From the NCBI GenBank assembly GCA_002687665.1, contig NZAX01000023.1, positions 7,072 through 22,627 on the forward strand: DNA of 15,556 nucleotides. Direction: 5' to 3'. A program made the translations under genes and the position numbers. Source of the stretch: Flavobacteriaceae bacterium (GTDB taxonomy: Bacteria > Bacteroidota > Bacteroidia > Flavobacteriales > Flavobacteriaceae). The notes beneath the pieces were generated by a model, which ran no database searches, had not been told where the DNA came from, and saw nothing but the letters and a program-made list of their open reading frames with translations. Shown here piece by piece: positions 1 to 8,276 of the stretch (within the stretch, counting starts at the first letter, position 1; each line of letters starts with the position of its first letter).

Positions 1-19
1 AGTTTGAGTATTTTTTTTA

Positions 20-700
20 GTGGTAAATAGTTGTAAAATATCAATTCGACTTTTATTTTTTGCAAGCTTTTTATTGTTTGCATACAAAGCTTTAGCCCAG
101 CGCGACAGCCTCTCTACAAAATACAGGGAAGACCAGTTTTACATTAGTTTCGGACTACAACTACAAAAGGAAAACATCAGTGGTTTCAAACAAAATGGTT
201 TTTCAAACAATTTCCAAGTTGGTTTTGTGAGGGATATTCCATTAAATGATGATGGAAGAATCGCAATAGGTTTAGGTATTGGATATGCATATAACCGACT
301 GATTTCTAATCTTACTTTAGTTTCCGATGATAATCATCTAATTTTTTCTATCAAAGGTAATGACGAGAACAGTCAGACTTATTCCTCACTTGTTATACCA
401 CTTTCGTTTCGAGTCAGGACATCCACTCCAGAACGGACCGATTTTTGGCGTGTTTATGGGGGGATGAAATATATGTTAAATTTTGCCGAAAATTATAGGC
501 CTTTTTTCGGAAAATCAGTTCAAAGTGACTTTATTAAAAATAACAATACTGTGGTATTTCTTAGCGCGGGATATAATACTTGGAATATATATTTTGAATA
601 CGACTTAAATTCTATTTATCAATCTGAGGTAAAGTTTTCGGATGGAAAATATCCACATCTTCAAACCATCAAGCTTGGATTAATTTTTTATATTCTTTGA
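20..700 (+). CDS. Outer-membrane beta-barrel protein, porin/PorT-like family, function unknown
   Basis: The product is 226 residues. It opens with a Sec signal peptide: basic residues K6 and R10, a hydrophobic stretch at about 11-22, and a likely cut after ALA (residue 26) before Q27. The rest alternates polar and hydrophobic residues in short glycine- and tyrosine-rich strands such as GIGLGIGYAYN, and it ends in a strand reading LGLIFYIL. This is the build of small Bacteroidota barrel proteins of the OMP_b-brl_2 type. The start is GTG at 20. An in-frame TGA at 5-7 leaves no ATG, GTG or TTG between it and 20, and this start keeps the whole signal peptide. The stop abuts the stop of rpoN on the other strand. 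From memory, similar proteins occur beside rpoN in other Bacteroidota, but no function is established. It lacks anything I could use to call it the secretion protein PorT itself. Confidence 0.8.
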   Translation: MVNSCKISIRLLFFASFLLFAYKALAQRDSLSTKYREDQFYISFGLQLQKENISGFKQNGFSNNFQVGFVRDIPLNDDGRIAIGLGIGYAYNRLISNLTLVSDDNHLIFSIKGNDENSQTYSSLVIPLSFRVRTSTPERTDFWRVYGGMKYMLNFAENYRPFFGKSVQSDFIKNNNTVVFLSAGYNTWNIYFEYDLNSIYQSEVKFSDGKYPHLQTIKLGLIFYIL

Positions 701-2155
701 TCAGATTAATTTTCTGAGTCTAGCTACTGGGATGTCCATTTGTTCCCGGTACTTGGCAACAGTTCTCCTTGCTACTTTGTAACCCTTATCCTTTAGTAAT
801 GCAGACAGCGCTTGATCGGCCAAGGGGTTTTTTTTGTTTTCATTAGATATTAGATTCTCCAGAATTTTTTTTATTTCAATTGTTGAAACATCTTCTCCCT
901 CTATGTTTTTCATTCCTTCAGAAAAAAGACTTTTTAAAAGCTTTACTCCGTAGGGTGTATCTATGTATTTGCTATTGGCTACTCTCGAGATTGTTGAAAT
1001 ATCCAAATCTATTTTGTCGGCAATATCTTTTAAGATCATAGGTTTTAACTTTTGTTCGTCTCCTGTCAAAAAATAATGACTTTGGTATTCTACGATAGCA
1101 TTTATGGTGAGGAAAAGCGTTTGGTGCCTCTGTTCTATGGCATCGATAAACCACTTGGCTGCATCTAGTTTTTGTTTGATAAAAAGTACTGCTTCTTGTT
1201 GAGATTTATTTTTACTTGGAGCATGAGCATAACCAGAAAGCATTTCTTTATAATTTCTAGAAATTCTTAACTCAGGAGCATTCCTTCGGTTCAATGTTAC
1301 TTTTAGAGTTCCATTTTCAATAGTTAAAATGAAATCCGGTACTATGTGATTGTTTTGTGCACTATGTGAGAGAGCACCCCCGGGTTTGGGATTTAACTTG
1401 GCAATTTCATCAAAAATATTACGTAATTCAGCTTCAGTTAAATGGAATCGATCTTGCAGTTTCTGATAGTGTTTCCTTGAAAATTCATCGAAGGCAGTAT
1501 CAATGATTTGACGGGCGATTCCTACTTCTGGGCGAATTTTTTCTTTTCGTGCCAACTGCAGAGATAGGCATTCTTGAAGGGACCTTGCACCTACTCCTGG
1601 AGGGTCCATTGATTGAATTTTTCTGAGGATTTGTTTGAGGTCTTTACTTTGCACAATTATATTTTGAGTAAAAGCCAAATCGTCTAATATATCCTCCTCA
1701 GATCTTCTTAGATAGCCACTATTATCAATACTGCCAATCAGAAATTCAGCAATGGGACGTTCTTCTGCCGAAAGAATTAAATTTTGTAATTGACTTTCTA
1801 AGTGTTCGTGAAAACTAGTCCCCCCTGAAAAGGGAATTTCTCTATTCTCATCATCACCCGATTGATTGTTGGATTGTATTCTATAGTTAGGCACCTCATC
1901 GTCACTCAAATAGGTGTCAATATCTATATCTTCTGTATCTATTTTTTGATCATTCTGATAATCATCATAGGGATCGTTGATTTCTAATTCACTATCATTT
2001 AACTCTTTCCCTTTTTCAAGTGCTGGATTTTCTCCAATCTCAGACTGAATACGCTGTTCTAAATCTAAAGTAGACAATTGAATCAGCTTCATCAACTGAA
2101 TTTGTTGAGGAGATAGTTTTTGAGAGAGCTTCGTTTGGAGCTGTTGTTTTAACAT
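701..2155 (-). CDS. rpoN: RNA polymerase sigma-54 factor RpoN
   Basis: The product is 484 residues, the usual length for sigma-54. Region I (about 1-47) is the glutamine/leucine-rich activator-responsive segment, with QKLSPQQIQLMKLIQLS near the start. A very acidic, low-complexity region II follows (about 48-108). The core-binding domain covers about 115-310 and includes MDPPGVGARSLQECL (183-197). A helix-turn-helix region lies at about 373-411 (ILKDIADKIDLDISTISRV). The RpoN box ARRTVAKYRE, which reads the -24 promoter element, is intact at 462-471. Sigma-54 directs core polymerase to -24/-12 promoters and needs an ATP-driven enhancer-binding activator to open them; no such activator is encoded here. 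The gene starts 52 bp after asnS and is probably cotranscribed with it. Its stop touches the stop of the convergent barrel gene. Confidence 0.98.
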   Translation of the reverse strand: MLKQQLQTKLSQKLSPQQIQLMKLIQLSTLDLEQRIQSEIGENPALEKGKELNDSELEINDPYDDYQNDQKIDTEDIDIDTYLSDDEVPNYRIQSNNQSGDDENREIPFSGGTSFHEHLESQLQNLILSAEERPIAEFLIGSIDNSGYLRRSEEDILDDLAFTQNIIVQSKDLKQILRKIQSMDPPGVGARSLQECLSLQLARKEKIRPEVGIARQIIDTAFDEFSRKHYQKLQDRFHLTEAELRNIFDEIAKLNPKPGGALSHSAQNNHIVPDFILTIENGTLKVTLNRRNAPELRISRNYKEMLSGYAHAPSKNKSQQEAVLFIKQKLDAAKWFIDAIEQRHQTLFLTINAIVEYQSHYFLTGDEQKLKPMILKDIADKIDLDISTISRVANSKYIDTPYGVKLLKSLFSEGMKNIEGEDVSTIEIKKILENLISNENKKNPLADQALSALLKDKGYKVARRTVAKYREQMDIPVARLRKLI

Positions 2156-2207
2156 ATTATGAAATAGCTTTCATAAAGATAAAAAAAGTCAAGAGAGCTG
2201 AAAAAAA

Positions 2208-3641
2208 TTAAAACGTAGCGTTTTGCGGTGTTCGTGGAAAGGGAATGACATCTCTGATGTTGGACATGCCGGTAGCAAAAAGGACCAAACGTTCAAATCC
2301 AAGTCCAAATCCACTGTGAGGTGCAGTTCCATAGCGTCTCAAGTCAAGATACCACCACAGCTCTTCAGCGTCAATTTTAAGTTCTTCAATTCTCTTTTCC
2401 AATACATCCAGTCGCTCTTCTCTTTGCGACCCTCCCACAATTTCACCAATGCCAGGAAAGAGGATGTCCATTGCTCGAACAGTCTTTTGATCCTCATTCA
2501 TCCGCATGTAAAAGGCTTTAATTTTCGCAGGATAATCGAACAGAATTACAGGTGCGTTGAAGTGTTTTTCAACCAAATAACGTTCGTGTTCACTTTGTAA
2601 ATCGGTTCCCCATTCTTCGATCAAATAGTCGAATTTTTTCTTCTTGTTGGGTTTGGAGTTTTTTAGGATATTGATAGCTTCAGTATAAGAAACCCTCTTA
2701 AATTTGTTTTCGACTACAAATTTTATTTTTTCAACTAAACCCATTGCACTCCTTTGATTTTGTGGCTTTGATTTTTCTTCATTAGCAAGACGTTGGTCGA
2801 GAAAAGCTAAATCTTCATGACATTTTTTCAAAATATAATCAAGTATGAACTTGATAAATTCTTCAGCCAAGTCCATATTGTCGTCTAACTCATAGAAAGC
2901 CATTTCTGGCTCAATCATCCAAAACTCAGCCAAGTGTCGCGAGGTGTTTGAATTTTCTGCTCTAAATGTTGGCCCAAAAGTATAGACATTCCCCAACCCT
3001 TGAGCATAAGTTTCTGCTTCGAGTTGTCCAGAGACGGTAAGGTTGGTTTCTTTTCCAAAAAAGTCTTGTTTGAAATCTACTCTACCATCGGGACCTGTTG
3101 GAGGTTTTATAGGATCTAGAACCGATACACGGAACATTTCTCCAGCCCCTTCGGCATCGCTGCCAGTGATGATTGGAGTATGGATATAGTAAAAGCCCTT
3201 ATCTTGAAAAAATTGATGGATGGCAAAAGAAAGTGCAGATCGAATACGCATCACAGCACTAATAGTAACTGTTCTCACCCTGAGGTGTGCTTTTTCTCTT
3301 AAGAATTCAAAACTATGTTTTTTTGGTTGAATGGGATATAAATCTGGATCGGCTTCACCTAGAATCATAATCGAATCGACTAATACTTCTTGAGATTGAC
3401 CCTTACCCATGCTCTTAACTAGTTTTCCCGAAATCTCAATCGCAGCACCTGTATTGATTTTTTTGAGCAGGTTTTCATCAGTGTTTTCAAAATCTACAAC
3501 ACATTGAAGGTTTTCAATCGTGGAACCATCATTGAGTGCAATGAATCGGTTGGCACGAAATGTTCTTACCCAACCCCTGACCACTACGGTATCGTGTTTT
3601 TCGGGTTGATTCAATAATTCCGCTAATCGAGGGTATTTCAT
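2208..3641 (-). CDS. asnS: Asparaginyl-tRNA synthetase (AsnRS, class II)
   Basis: This enzyme charges tRNA-Asn with asparagine in the cytoplasm. From the ATG at 3641 the product is 477 residues, close to the 466 of E. coli AsnRS. An N-terminal OB-fold anticodon-binding domain (about 1-105, VRGWVRTFRANRFIALNDGS) precedes the class II catalytic core. Motif 2 reads FRAENSNTSRHLAEF (227-241) and motif 3 reads GFGLGFERLV (444-453). The C-terminal NIRDVIPFPRTPQNA is typical of AsnRS. The frame also opens with a TTG codon at 3648-3650, giving three extra residues. I prefer the ATG because homologues start there and because a good -7 promoter element lies just upstream at 3661-3668. A direct AsnRS suggests the organism need not make Asn-tRNA by the transamidation route. 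Confidence 0.97.
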   Translation of the reverse strand: MKYPRLAELLNQPEKHDTVVVRGWVRTFRANRFIALNDGSTIENLQCVVDFENTDENLLKKINTGAAIEISGKLVKSMGKGQSQEVLVDSIMILGEADPDLYPIQPKKHSFEFLREKAHLRVRTVTISAVMRIRSALSFAIHQFFQDKGFYYIHTPIITGSDAEGAGEMFRVSVLDPIKPPTGPDGRVDFKQDFFGKETNLTVSGQLEAETYAQGLGNVYTFGPTFRAENSNTSRHLAEFWMIEPEMAFYELDDNMDLAEEFIKFILDYILKKCHEDLAFLDQRLANEEKSKPQNQRSAMGLVEKIKFVVENKFKRVSYTEAINILKNSKPNKKKKFDYLIEEWGTDLQSEHERYLVEKHFNAPVILFDYPAKIKAFYMRMNEDQKTVRAMDILFPGIGEIVGGSQREERLDVLEKRIEELKIDAEELWWYLDLRRYGTAPHSGFGLGFERLVLFATGMSNIRDVIPFPRTPQNATF

Positions 3642-3660
3642 TGTTATCAAATATTCAGCG

Positions 3661-3668
3661 CAAAGATA
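3661..3668 (-). promoter_or_regulatory. Candidate -7 promoter element for asnS-rpoN
   Basis: Read on the minus strand the octamer is TATCTTTG, a full match to the Bacteroidota -7 consensus TAnnTTTG. It ends 19 bp before the asnS ATG, which would give a short leader of roughly 12-15 nt. No TTTG-like -33 element is present at the expected spacing, so the call rests on one half of the promoter. It lies in the 85-bp gap after the RND-family gene. Confidence 0.45.
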
Positions 3669-3735
3669 GGTTTATTTACAGAAAAGATTTAGGGTTTTTT
3701 TGACTGCTCAGAGAAACAATTTTCATTTTTCGTAC

Positions 3736-6072
3736 TTATAATACCTTTTCATTACTATGTGGATCATCTATTGAAAGCAGTAGGGAAGGAAGAAGGATCA
3801 AATTAGCTAGCATGGCAAAAAGTAGGGTGACAGAAACCAGTCCCCCTAGTGCAACAGTACCTCCAAAATTTGAACTCATAAATACAGCAAATCCAAAGAA
3901 CAATACAATTGAAGTATAAAACATGCTTACTGCTGTCTCTCTCAATGAAATATAAACCGCAGCTTTGACTTTCCTATTATTGGCGATTAATTCTTGTCTA
4001 TACTTGGCCAGGAAATGTATAGTATCATCTACCGAAATTCCAAATGCAATACTAAAGACCAAAATAGTTGATGGTTTTAGAGGAATACCCGAAAAACCCA
4101 TTACACCAGCTGTAATAATTAGTGGTAATAAATTAGGAATCAATGAAATAACTATCATTTTAGGGGACCTGAACATATAGGCCATAAAAAGTGCAATCAA
4201 TAAAATAGCCAATGATAAGGAGAAAATTAAATTTCGAATCAGGTAATAAGTCCCTTTTAGGTACAACAAAGTTTTTCCAGTTAACTTGACTTTGTAGAGA
4301 TTAGGTGGAAATATTTTATCGATTTTTTTTATCAAATCCTCCTCAATTTCCTCGATACGATCTGAGGGAATATCTTTCATAAAAGTAGTTATCCTGTTGA
4401 ATTGAGAATTGCTGTCAATATAATTTCCCATCAAACCATTTGAGTTATTGAGATTTTTGAGATAACGGGTTATAAAAGAATTTTCTTGAGATGTTGGAAG
4501 CTCATAATATTTGGGATTACCATTGTAATAGGCTTGTTTGAAGAATTTGAAACCTCTGACAGTTGATATAGGAGCAGAAAGTTCAGGAATATCTTCGATG
4601 TATTGTTCAAGCTTGTCAATCCTTTTCAGGGTAGATAGTCTAGTTGCTCCACCTTTCCTTCGGGAATCAACAATTATTTCAATAGGAACGATACCATTAA
4701 ATTCATCGTCAAAGAAAAGAATATCCTTAAAAAACTGAGATTTTTTCGGCATGTCTTCAATAATACTTGCCGAAATATTTATTTGGTAAATCCCAATGAT
4801 ACCTATTGCCAAACTGACTATTGAGATGATATAAACATTGATTCTTTTATATATTATACTATTTTCCAGCCAGTTAATAAACTTTTTAAGGTATGGACTA
4901 TTAAGGTGTTTTAGGTGTTTTTTAGTAGGCAGAGACATAAAACTGTATGCAACGGGTATGATTAACAGAGAGAGTATAAAAATCATAATGATATTGATAG
5001 ATGCAACAATCCCAAATTCTTTTAATACTTTGCTGTCAGTCAGAATAAAAGTAGCGAAACCCGATGCTGTAGTTAGGTTGGTCATTAGTGTGGCATTACC
5101 AATTTTCATAATTACCCTCTTTAGGGATTTGAACATGTTTCCATGTTTTGCGATTTCTTGTTGGTATTTGTTGATCAAAAAAATACAATTGGGTACTCCG
5201 ATTACAATAATCAAAGGAGGGATAAGTGCAGTCAGAATGGTAATTTCATAACTAAGCAAACCTAAAATTCCAAAGGCCCACATAACCCCGATTAACACCA
5301 CAAACATGGAGATAAATGTAGCTCTGAAAGATCTGAAGAAAAGAAAAAAAATCAGACTAGTTAACATCATGGCTGAGATGACAAAAATGCCGATTTCATC
5401 TACAATATTCTGGGCATTCAAAGTTCTGATGTAGGGCATGCCAGAGATTTTGACATCTAAGCCTGTTTCCTTTTCAAAAGTGGTAATTAAAGGGAGAAAG
5501 GTTTTAAATATAAACTCTTTCCGCTGAATTGTATTTACGATTTTTTTATCCATATATATGGTAGATCGAATTGTTTTACCATCAGCATTATAGAGTATGT
5601 TTTTGTAAAACGGGAGTTCTAAAAGGAGTTTTTGTTTAAATTTTTTAATGTCAGAAAGCTCGTAATCTGCTATATCAAAAACTGGTTTGAGCACAAATGA
5701 TTTTATGTTTTCGTCCTTGACCAATTCTTTAACATTGTTAGTGGATAGAGTAAAATGTACCTCTGGAAAGGATTCTATTTTTTCGTTAAGTGCGATCCAT
5801 TTCTCAAATATTCTGGGTTCAAAAAATTCTTCTTCTTTGAGGGCGATAACCATTAAATTTCCTTCTTCACCAAATATTTTTACAAATGCATCATACTCGA
5901 TATTTTCTGGATGTTTACTGGGCAAAAGATTTGCCTCTGTATAAGTAAACCGGATGTATTTCCATTGAAAACTAAAAAAAATAGTGATTAATAAGATCGA
6001 CCCAATGATATGAAGGCGGTTTCTTAGAATAAAGTTCGCAACAAAACCCCAAAAATTATTTTTACGCTTCAT
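3736..6072 (-). CDS. RND-superfamily (MMPL/COG1033-type) membrane transporter
   Basis: The product is 778 residues with the duplicated RND fold. One helix (about 20-36) is followed by a large periplasmic loop (38-225) and helices at about 226-246, 252-272, 278-298, 328-345 and 356-378. A second half starts with a helix at 410-430, has another large loop (431-610), and continues with helices at about 611-633, 638-657, 664-684, 716-733 and 742-766. The second half carries the acidic pair in its fourth helix, FGISVDDTIHFLAKY (D682, D683), expected for proton-coupled RND proteins. The matching site in the first half reads IGVPNCIFLINKY and lacks acidic residues. The size and lack of an adjacent periplasmic adaptor or outer-membrane channel gene fit the stand-alone 'predicted exporter' group related to MMPL and sterol-sensing-domain proteins, not AcrB-type drug pumps. 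The substrate is unknown; lipids or other hydrophobic molecules are an inference from the family. It starts 30 bp after frr. Confidence 0.88.
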   Translation of the reverse strand: MKRKNNFWGFVANFILRNRLHIIGSILLITIFFSFQWKYIRFTYTEANLLPSKHPENIEYDAFVKIFGEEGNLMVIALKEEEFFEPRIFEKWIALNEKIESFPEVHFTLSTNNVKELVKDENIKSFVLKPVFDIADYELSDIKKFKQKLLLELPFYKNILYNADGKTIRSTIYMDKKIVNTIQRKEFIFKTFLPLITTFEKETGLDVKISGMPYIRTLNAQNIVDEIGIFVISAMMLTSLIFFLFFRSFRATFISMFVVLIGVMWAFGILGLLSYEITILTALIPPLIIVIGVPNCIFLINKYQQEIAKHGNMFKSLKRVIMKIGNATLMTNLTTASGFATFILTDSKVLKEFGIVASINIIMIFILSLLIIPVAYSFMSLPTKKHLKHLNSPYLKKFINWLENSIIYKRINVYIISIVSLAIGIIGIYQINISASIIEDMPKKSQFFKDILFFDDEFNGIVPIEIIVDSRRKGGATRLSTLKRIDKLEQYIEDIPELSAPISTVRGFKFFKQAYYNGNPKYYELPTSQENSFITRYLKNLNNSNGLMGNYIDSNSQFNRITTFMKDIPSDRIEEIEEDLIKKIDKIFPPNLYKVKLTGKTLLYLKGTYYLIRNLIFSLSLAILLIALFMAYMFRSPKMIVISLIPNLLPLIITAGVMGFSGIPLKPSTILVFSIAFGISVDDTIHFLAKYRQELIANNRKVKAAVYISLRETAVSMFYTSIVLFFGFAVFMSSNFGGTVALGGLVSVTLLFAMLANLILLPSLLLSIDDPHSNEKVL

Positions 6073-6102
6073 TATCTTAAGACAACAGCATAGTTGGGTA
6101 TT

Positions 6103-6657
6103 TTATAAAGTTAAAATTTCTTTTTCCTTGACGTTAAGAATTTTGTCTACTTTATTAATGTATTGATCGGTTAATTCTTGAATGTCTATTTCAGCATTTT
6201 TTTGGAGGTCTTCTGAACTATCGGTTTTTTTGATCTCGTTATTGGCATCTTTTCGGGCATTTCTGATGGCTATCTTAGTGTTTTCGACCTCTGCTTTTAC
6301 CAATTTGACCAATTCTTTTCTACGCTCCTCTGTAAGTGGGGGTATATTGATAATCAGAGATTCTCCATTGTTCATTGGATTAAACCCTAAATCGGCTTGT
6401 AAGATACCCTTTTCAATTTCGGGTAATAAAGCCTTTTCCCATGGTTGTATGCTTAGGGTTCTTCCGTCAGGGGTATTCACATTGGCCACTTGATTTATTG
6501 GGGTAGGAGTTCCATAATATTCCACCATTACAGCATTTAACATTATAGGGTTTGCCTTTCCTGCTCTGATATTGAGTAGTTCTTTTTCCAAATGTTTTAC
6601 AGACAAATCCATGCTTTCTTTTGCTGTATCGGTAATGATTATTATTTCTTCATTCAT
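6103..6657 (-). CDS. frr: Ribosome recycling factor
   Basis: With EF-G, this protein splits the post-termination ribosome so that subunits can be reused. It is 184 residues, the normal length. Landmarks are HLEKELLNIRAGKANPIML (about 22-40), the YYGTPTPINQVANV segment, TLSIQPWEK and the C-terminal helix with IPPLTEERRKELVK and ARKDANNEIKK. The arrangement is a long three-helix bundle broken by a small beta domain at about 30-105. It sits 14 bp downstream of pyrH, the common bacterial order, and the two are almost certainly cotranscribed. The next gene downstream, the RND transporter, follows after 30 bp and may share the message. Confidence 0.98.
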   Translation of the reverse strand: MNEEIIIITDTAKESMDLSVKHLEKELLNIRAGKANPIMLNAVMVEYYGTPTPINQVANVNTPDGRTLSIQPWEKALLPEIEKGILQADLGFNPMNNGESLIINIPPLTEERRKELVKLVKAEVENTKIAIRNARKDANNEIKKTDSSEDLQKNAEIDIQELTDQYINKVDKILNVKEKEILTL

Positions 6658-6671
6658 TTTGTGGTGATATT

Positions 6672-7379
6672 TTAAAAATCAACTCTTGTTCCAATTTTTT
6701 CGCCTTGGACTATCCTGCTGAGGTTTCCTTTGGTATTCATATCAAAAACAATTATTGGCAGTTTATTTTCCTGACTTAATGTAAAAGCAGTGGTATCCAT
6801 TATCTTGAGCCCTTTTTTTAGTACGTCATCGAATGAAAGATTGTCAAACTTGACAGCCGATTTATTTTTTTCCGGATCTTCGTTGTAAATACCATCTACC
6901 CTGGTCCCTTTCAATATAACATCCGCATGAATCTCTATCGCACGCAATACTGCTGCAGAATCGGTAGTAAAATAAGGGTTTCCTGTCCCAGAACCAAAAA
7001 TAACGACTCTTCCTTTTTCGAGATGTCTAGTAGCTCTTCTTTTAATAAAAGGTTCTGCAATAGCTTCAATTTTGATGGCTGTCTGTAATCGGGTTGGGAC
7101 AGAATTGTTTTCCAGTGCACTTTGCAATGCCAAACCGTTGATTACTGTTGCCAGCATTCCCATGTAATCAGCCTGAACACGATCCATTCCTTTACTGGCT
7201 CCGGATACTCCCCTGAAAATATTTCCTCCACCGATTACGATTGCTATTTCTGTACCTGTTTCTTGTAATTTCTTGATTTCGGTTGCGTAATCGTTAAGCC
7301 TAATAGGATCAATACCATGGTTTTGATCGCCCATAAGAGCTTCACCGCTTAATTTAAGAAGGATTCTTTTGTATTTCAT
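6672..7379 (-). CDS. pyrH: UMP kinase
   Basis: The enzyme phosphorylates UMP to UDP with ATP in pyrimidine nucleotide synthesis and belongs to the amino-acid-kinase fold, not the eukaryotic-type NMP kinases. It is 235 residues, as expected. The N-terminal KLSGEAL (9-15) is the phosphate-binding lysine segment. [10 protein letters not shown] (48-57) is the glycine-rich nucleotide loop. [17 protein letters not shown] (131-147) is the UMP/phosphate-binding motif, followed by [14 protein letters not shown] (156-169). Bacterial PyrH is a hexamer, usually regulated by GTP and UTP; that is family knowledge. The upstream gap to nadC is 36 bp and holds two tandem -7-like octamers, so pyrH-frr may have its own promoter in addition to any read-through from the nad genes. 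Confidence 0.98.
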   Translation of the reverse strand: MKYKRILLKLSGEALMGDQNHGIDPIRLNDYATEIKKLQETGTEIAIVIGGGNIFRGVSGASKGMDRVQADYMGMLATVINGLALQSALENNSVPTRLQTAIKIEAIAEPFIKRRATRHLEKGRVVIFGSGTGNPYFTTDSAAVLRAIEIHADVILKGTRVDGIYNEDPEKNKSAVKFDNLSFDDVLKKGLKIMDTTAFTLSQENKLPIIVFDMNTKGNLSRIVQGEKIGTRVDF

Positions 7380-7388
7380 ACCTTGTCA

Positions 7389-7405
7389 CAAATATAGCAA
7401 ATATA
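7389..7405 (-). promoter_or_regulatory. Two tandem -7-like promoter octamers upstream of pyrH
   Basis: On the + strand a 9-bp unit CAAATATAG occurs twice head to tail (7389-7397 and 7398-7406). On the minus strand each unit contains TATATTTG, a full match to the Bacteroidota -7 consensus TAnnTTTG. They sit 10 and 19 bp before the pyrH ATG. The nearest TTTG upstream is about 28 bp away, too far for a standard -33 element, so the promoter call is tentative. Confidence 0.4.
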
Positions 7406-7415
7406 GAGTGAACCT

Positions 7416-8276
7416 TTAAACTGCTTTTAAACTCAAATCAATAGGAACTGCGGTATAGGTAAGTGATCCCATTGAAACATAATCCACTCCTGTTTCTGCA
7501 TAGGTGACCAAGTTTTTTGTATTAATATTTCCTGAGGCTTCAGTTTCGAATTTTCCATTTATTATTTCAATATTTTCCGACAGTTTTTTGGGATTCATAT
7601 TATCTAAAAGAATTCTTTTTACCCAGGGGAAATTCATTACCTGATCGATTTCAAATTCATTTCTCACCTCTATTATTACTGGCAAATCTAAAGTATTTTG
7701 TCTCAAATAAGCTTTTGTTTTTTCTAATGCTTGGGATACACCACCACAAAAATCGATGTGGTTGTCCTTGATCATTATTGCATCAAACAATCCCATCCGA
7801 TGATTATAACCCCCACCAATTGTGACTGCCCATTTTTCAGGATAACGGAATCCCGGTGTTGTTTTGCGCGTATCAAGAATTTTACATTTGGTATGTTTTA
7901 TCTTCTGACTGAGTTGTTGGGACAGTGTCGCAATGCCACTCATTCTTTGCATACAATTTAGCACCAATCGCTCGGAGGCCAAAAGTGACTTTGCACAACC
8001 TTCGACCTCAAAGGCAACTGAACCCCCCTCTAATTTTTCGCCTTCTTTGGCCAGAATTTTTAGCTTCAATGAAGGGTCGAAGCGGTAGAAAATCTTTTCA
8101 GCCAAGGTGATACCGGCAATAACACAATTGTCTTTGACTTTCAAAATAGCTTCCCCTTTTAAATAATCGTCAAAACAGGCGTTACTAGTGTGGTCGGCTC
8201 CTTCAATATCTTCTTCAAGGGCTTGATCGATAAAGCGATTTATAGCGGCTATATGGGTCTCGTAAAAATTATTCAA
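7416..8276 (-). CDS. nadC: Nicotinate-nucleotide pyrophosphorylase (quinolinate phosphoribosyltransferase)
   Basis: NadC joins quinolinate and PRPP to give nicotinate mononucleotide, CO2 and pyrophosphate, the last step of the three-gene pathway here. The product is 286 residues. Signature segments are EEDIEGADHTS (21-31), MQRMSGIATLS (109-119), DTRKTTPGFR (135-144), GGGYNHRMGLFDAIMIKDNH (154-173), EASGNI (246-251) and YVSMGSLTYTAVPIDLSL (266-283). Residues R137, K138, H159, R160 and K170 fall in the substrate-binding motifs. No ATG or GTG lies between an upstream in-frame stop and the conserved start of the protein. The first usual initiator is TTG at 8276-8274, which overlaps the end of nadB by 8 bp, so translation is probably coupled to nadB. 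An AAGGAG lies 21 nt upstream of the TTG, too far to serve it. Confidence 0.95.
   Translation of the reverse strand: MNNFYETHIAAINRFIDQALEEDIEGADHTSNACFDDYLKGEAILKVKDNCVIAGITLAEKIFYRFDPSLKLKILAKEGEKLEGGSVAFEVEGCAKSLLASERLVLNCMQRMSGIATLSQQLSQKIKHTKCKILDTRKTTPGFRYPEKWAVTIGGGYNHRMGLFDAIMIKDNHIDFCGGVSQALEKTKAYLRQNTLDLPVIIEVRNEFEIDQVMNFPWVKRILLDNMNPKKLSENIEIINGKFETEASGNINTKNLVTYAETGVDYVSMGSLTYTAVPIDLSLKAV

Noticed and set aside
701..717. Inverted repeat TCAGA / TCTGA with a 7-nt loop at the rpoN stop, as a possible bidirectional terminator
   Set aside because: The 5-bp stem is AT-rich, has no flanking T-run of use to either gene and lies within rpoN codons; chance is as likely.
2156..2207. Separate promoter for rpoN in the 52-bp gap after asnS (TATCTTTA-like octamer)
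   Set aside because: It misses the final G of the consensus and no -33 element is at a usable distance; cotranscription with asnS is simpler.
2223..2600. 125-codon open frame on the + strand inside asnS
   Set aside because: It is antisense to a fully conserved AsnRS sequence and has no family features.
3551..3566. TGGCAC followed by GTTC as a possible sigma-54 -24/-12 promoter
   Set aside because: The -12 half lacks the GC dinucleotide at the right spacing, and the site lies inside asnS on the strand opposite to the gene.
4838..5251. 137-codon open frame on the + strand inside the RND-family gene
   Set aside because: Its hydrophobic look mirrors the membrane helices coded on the other strand; no independent support.
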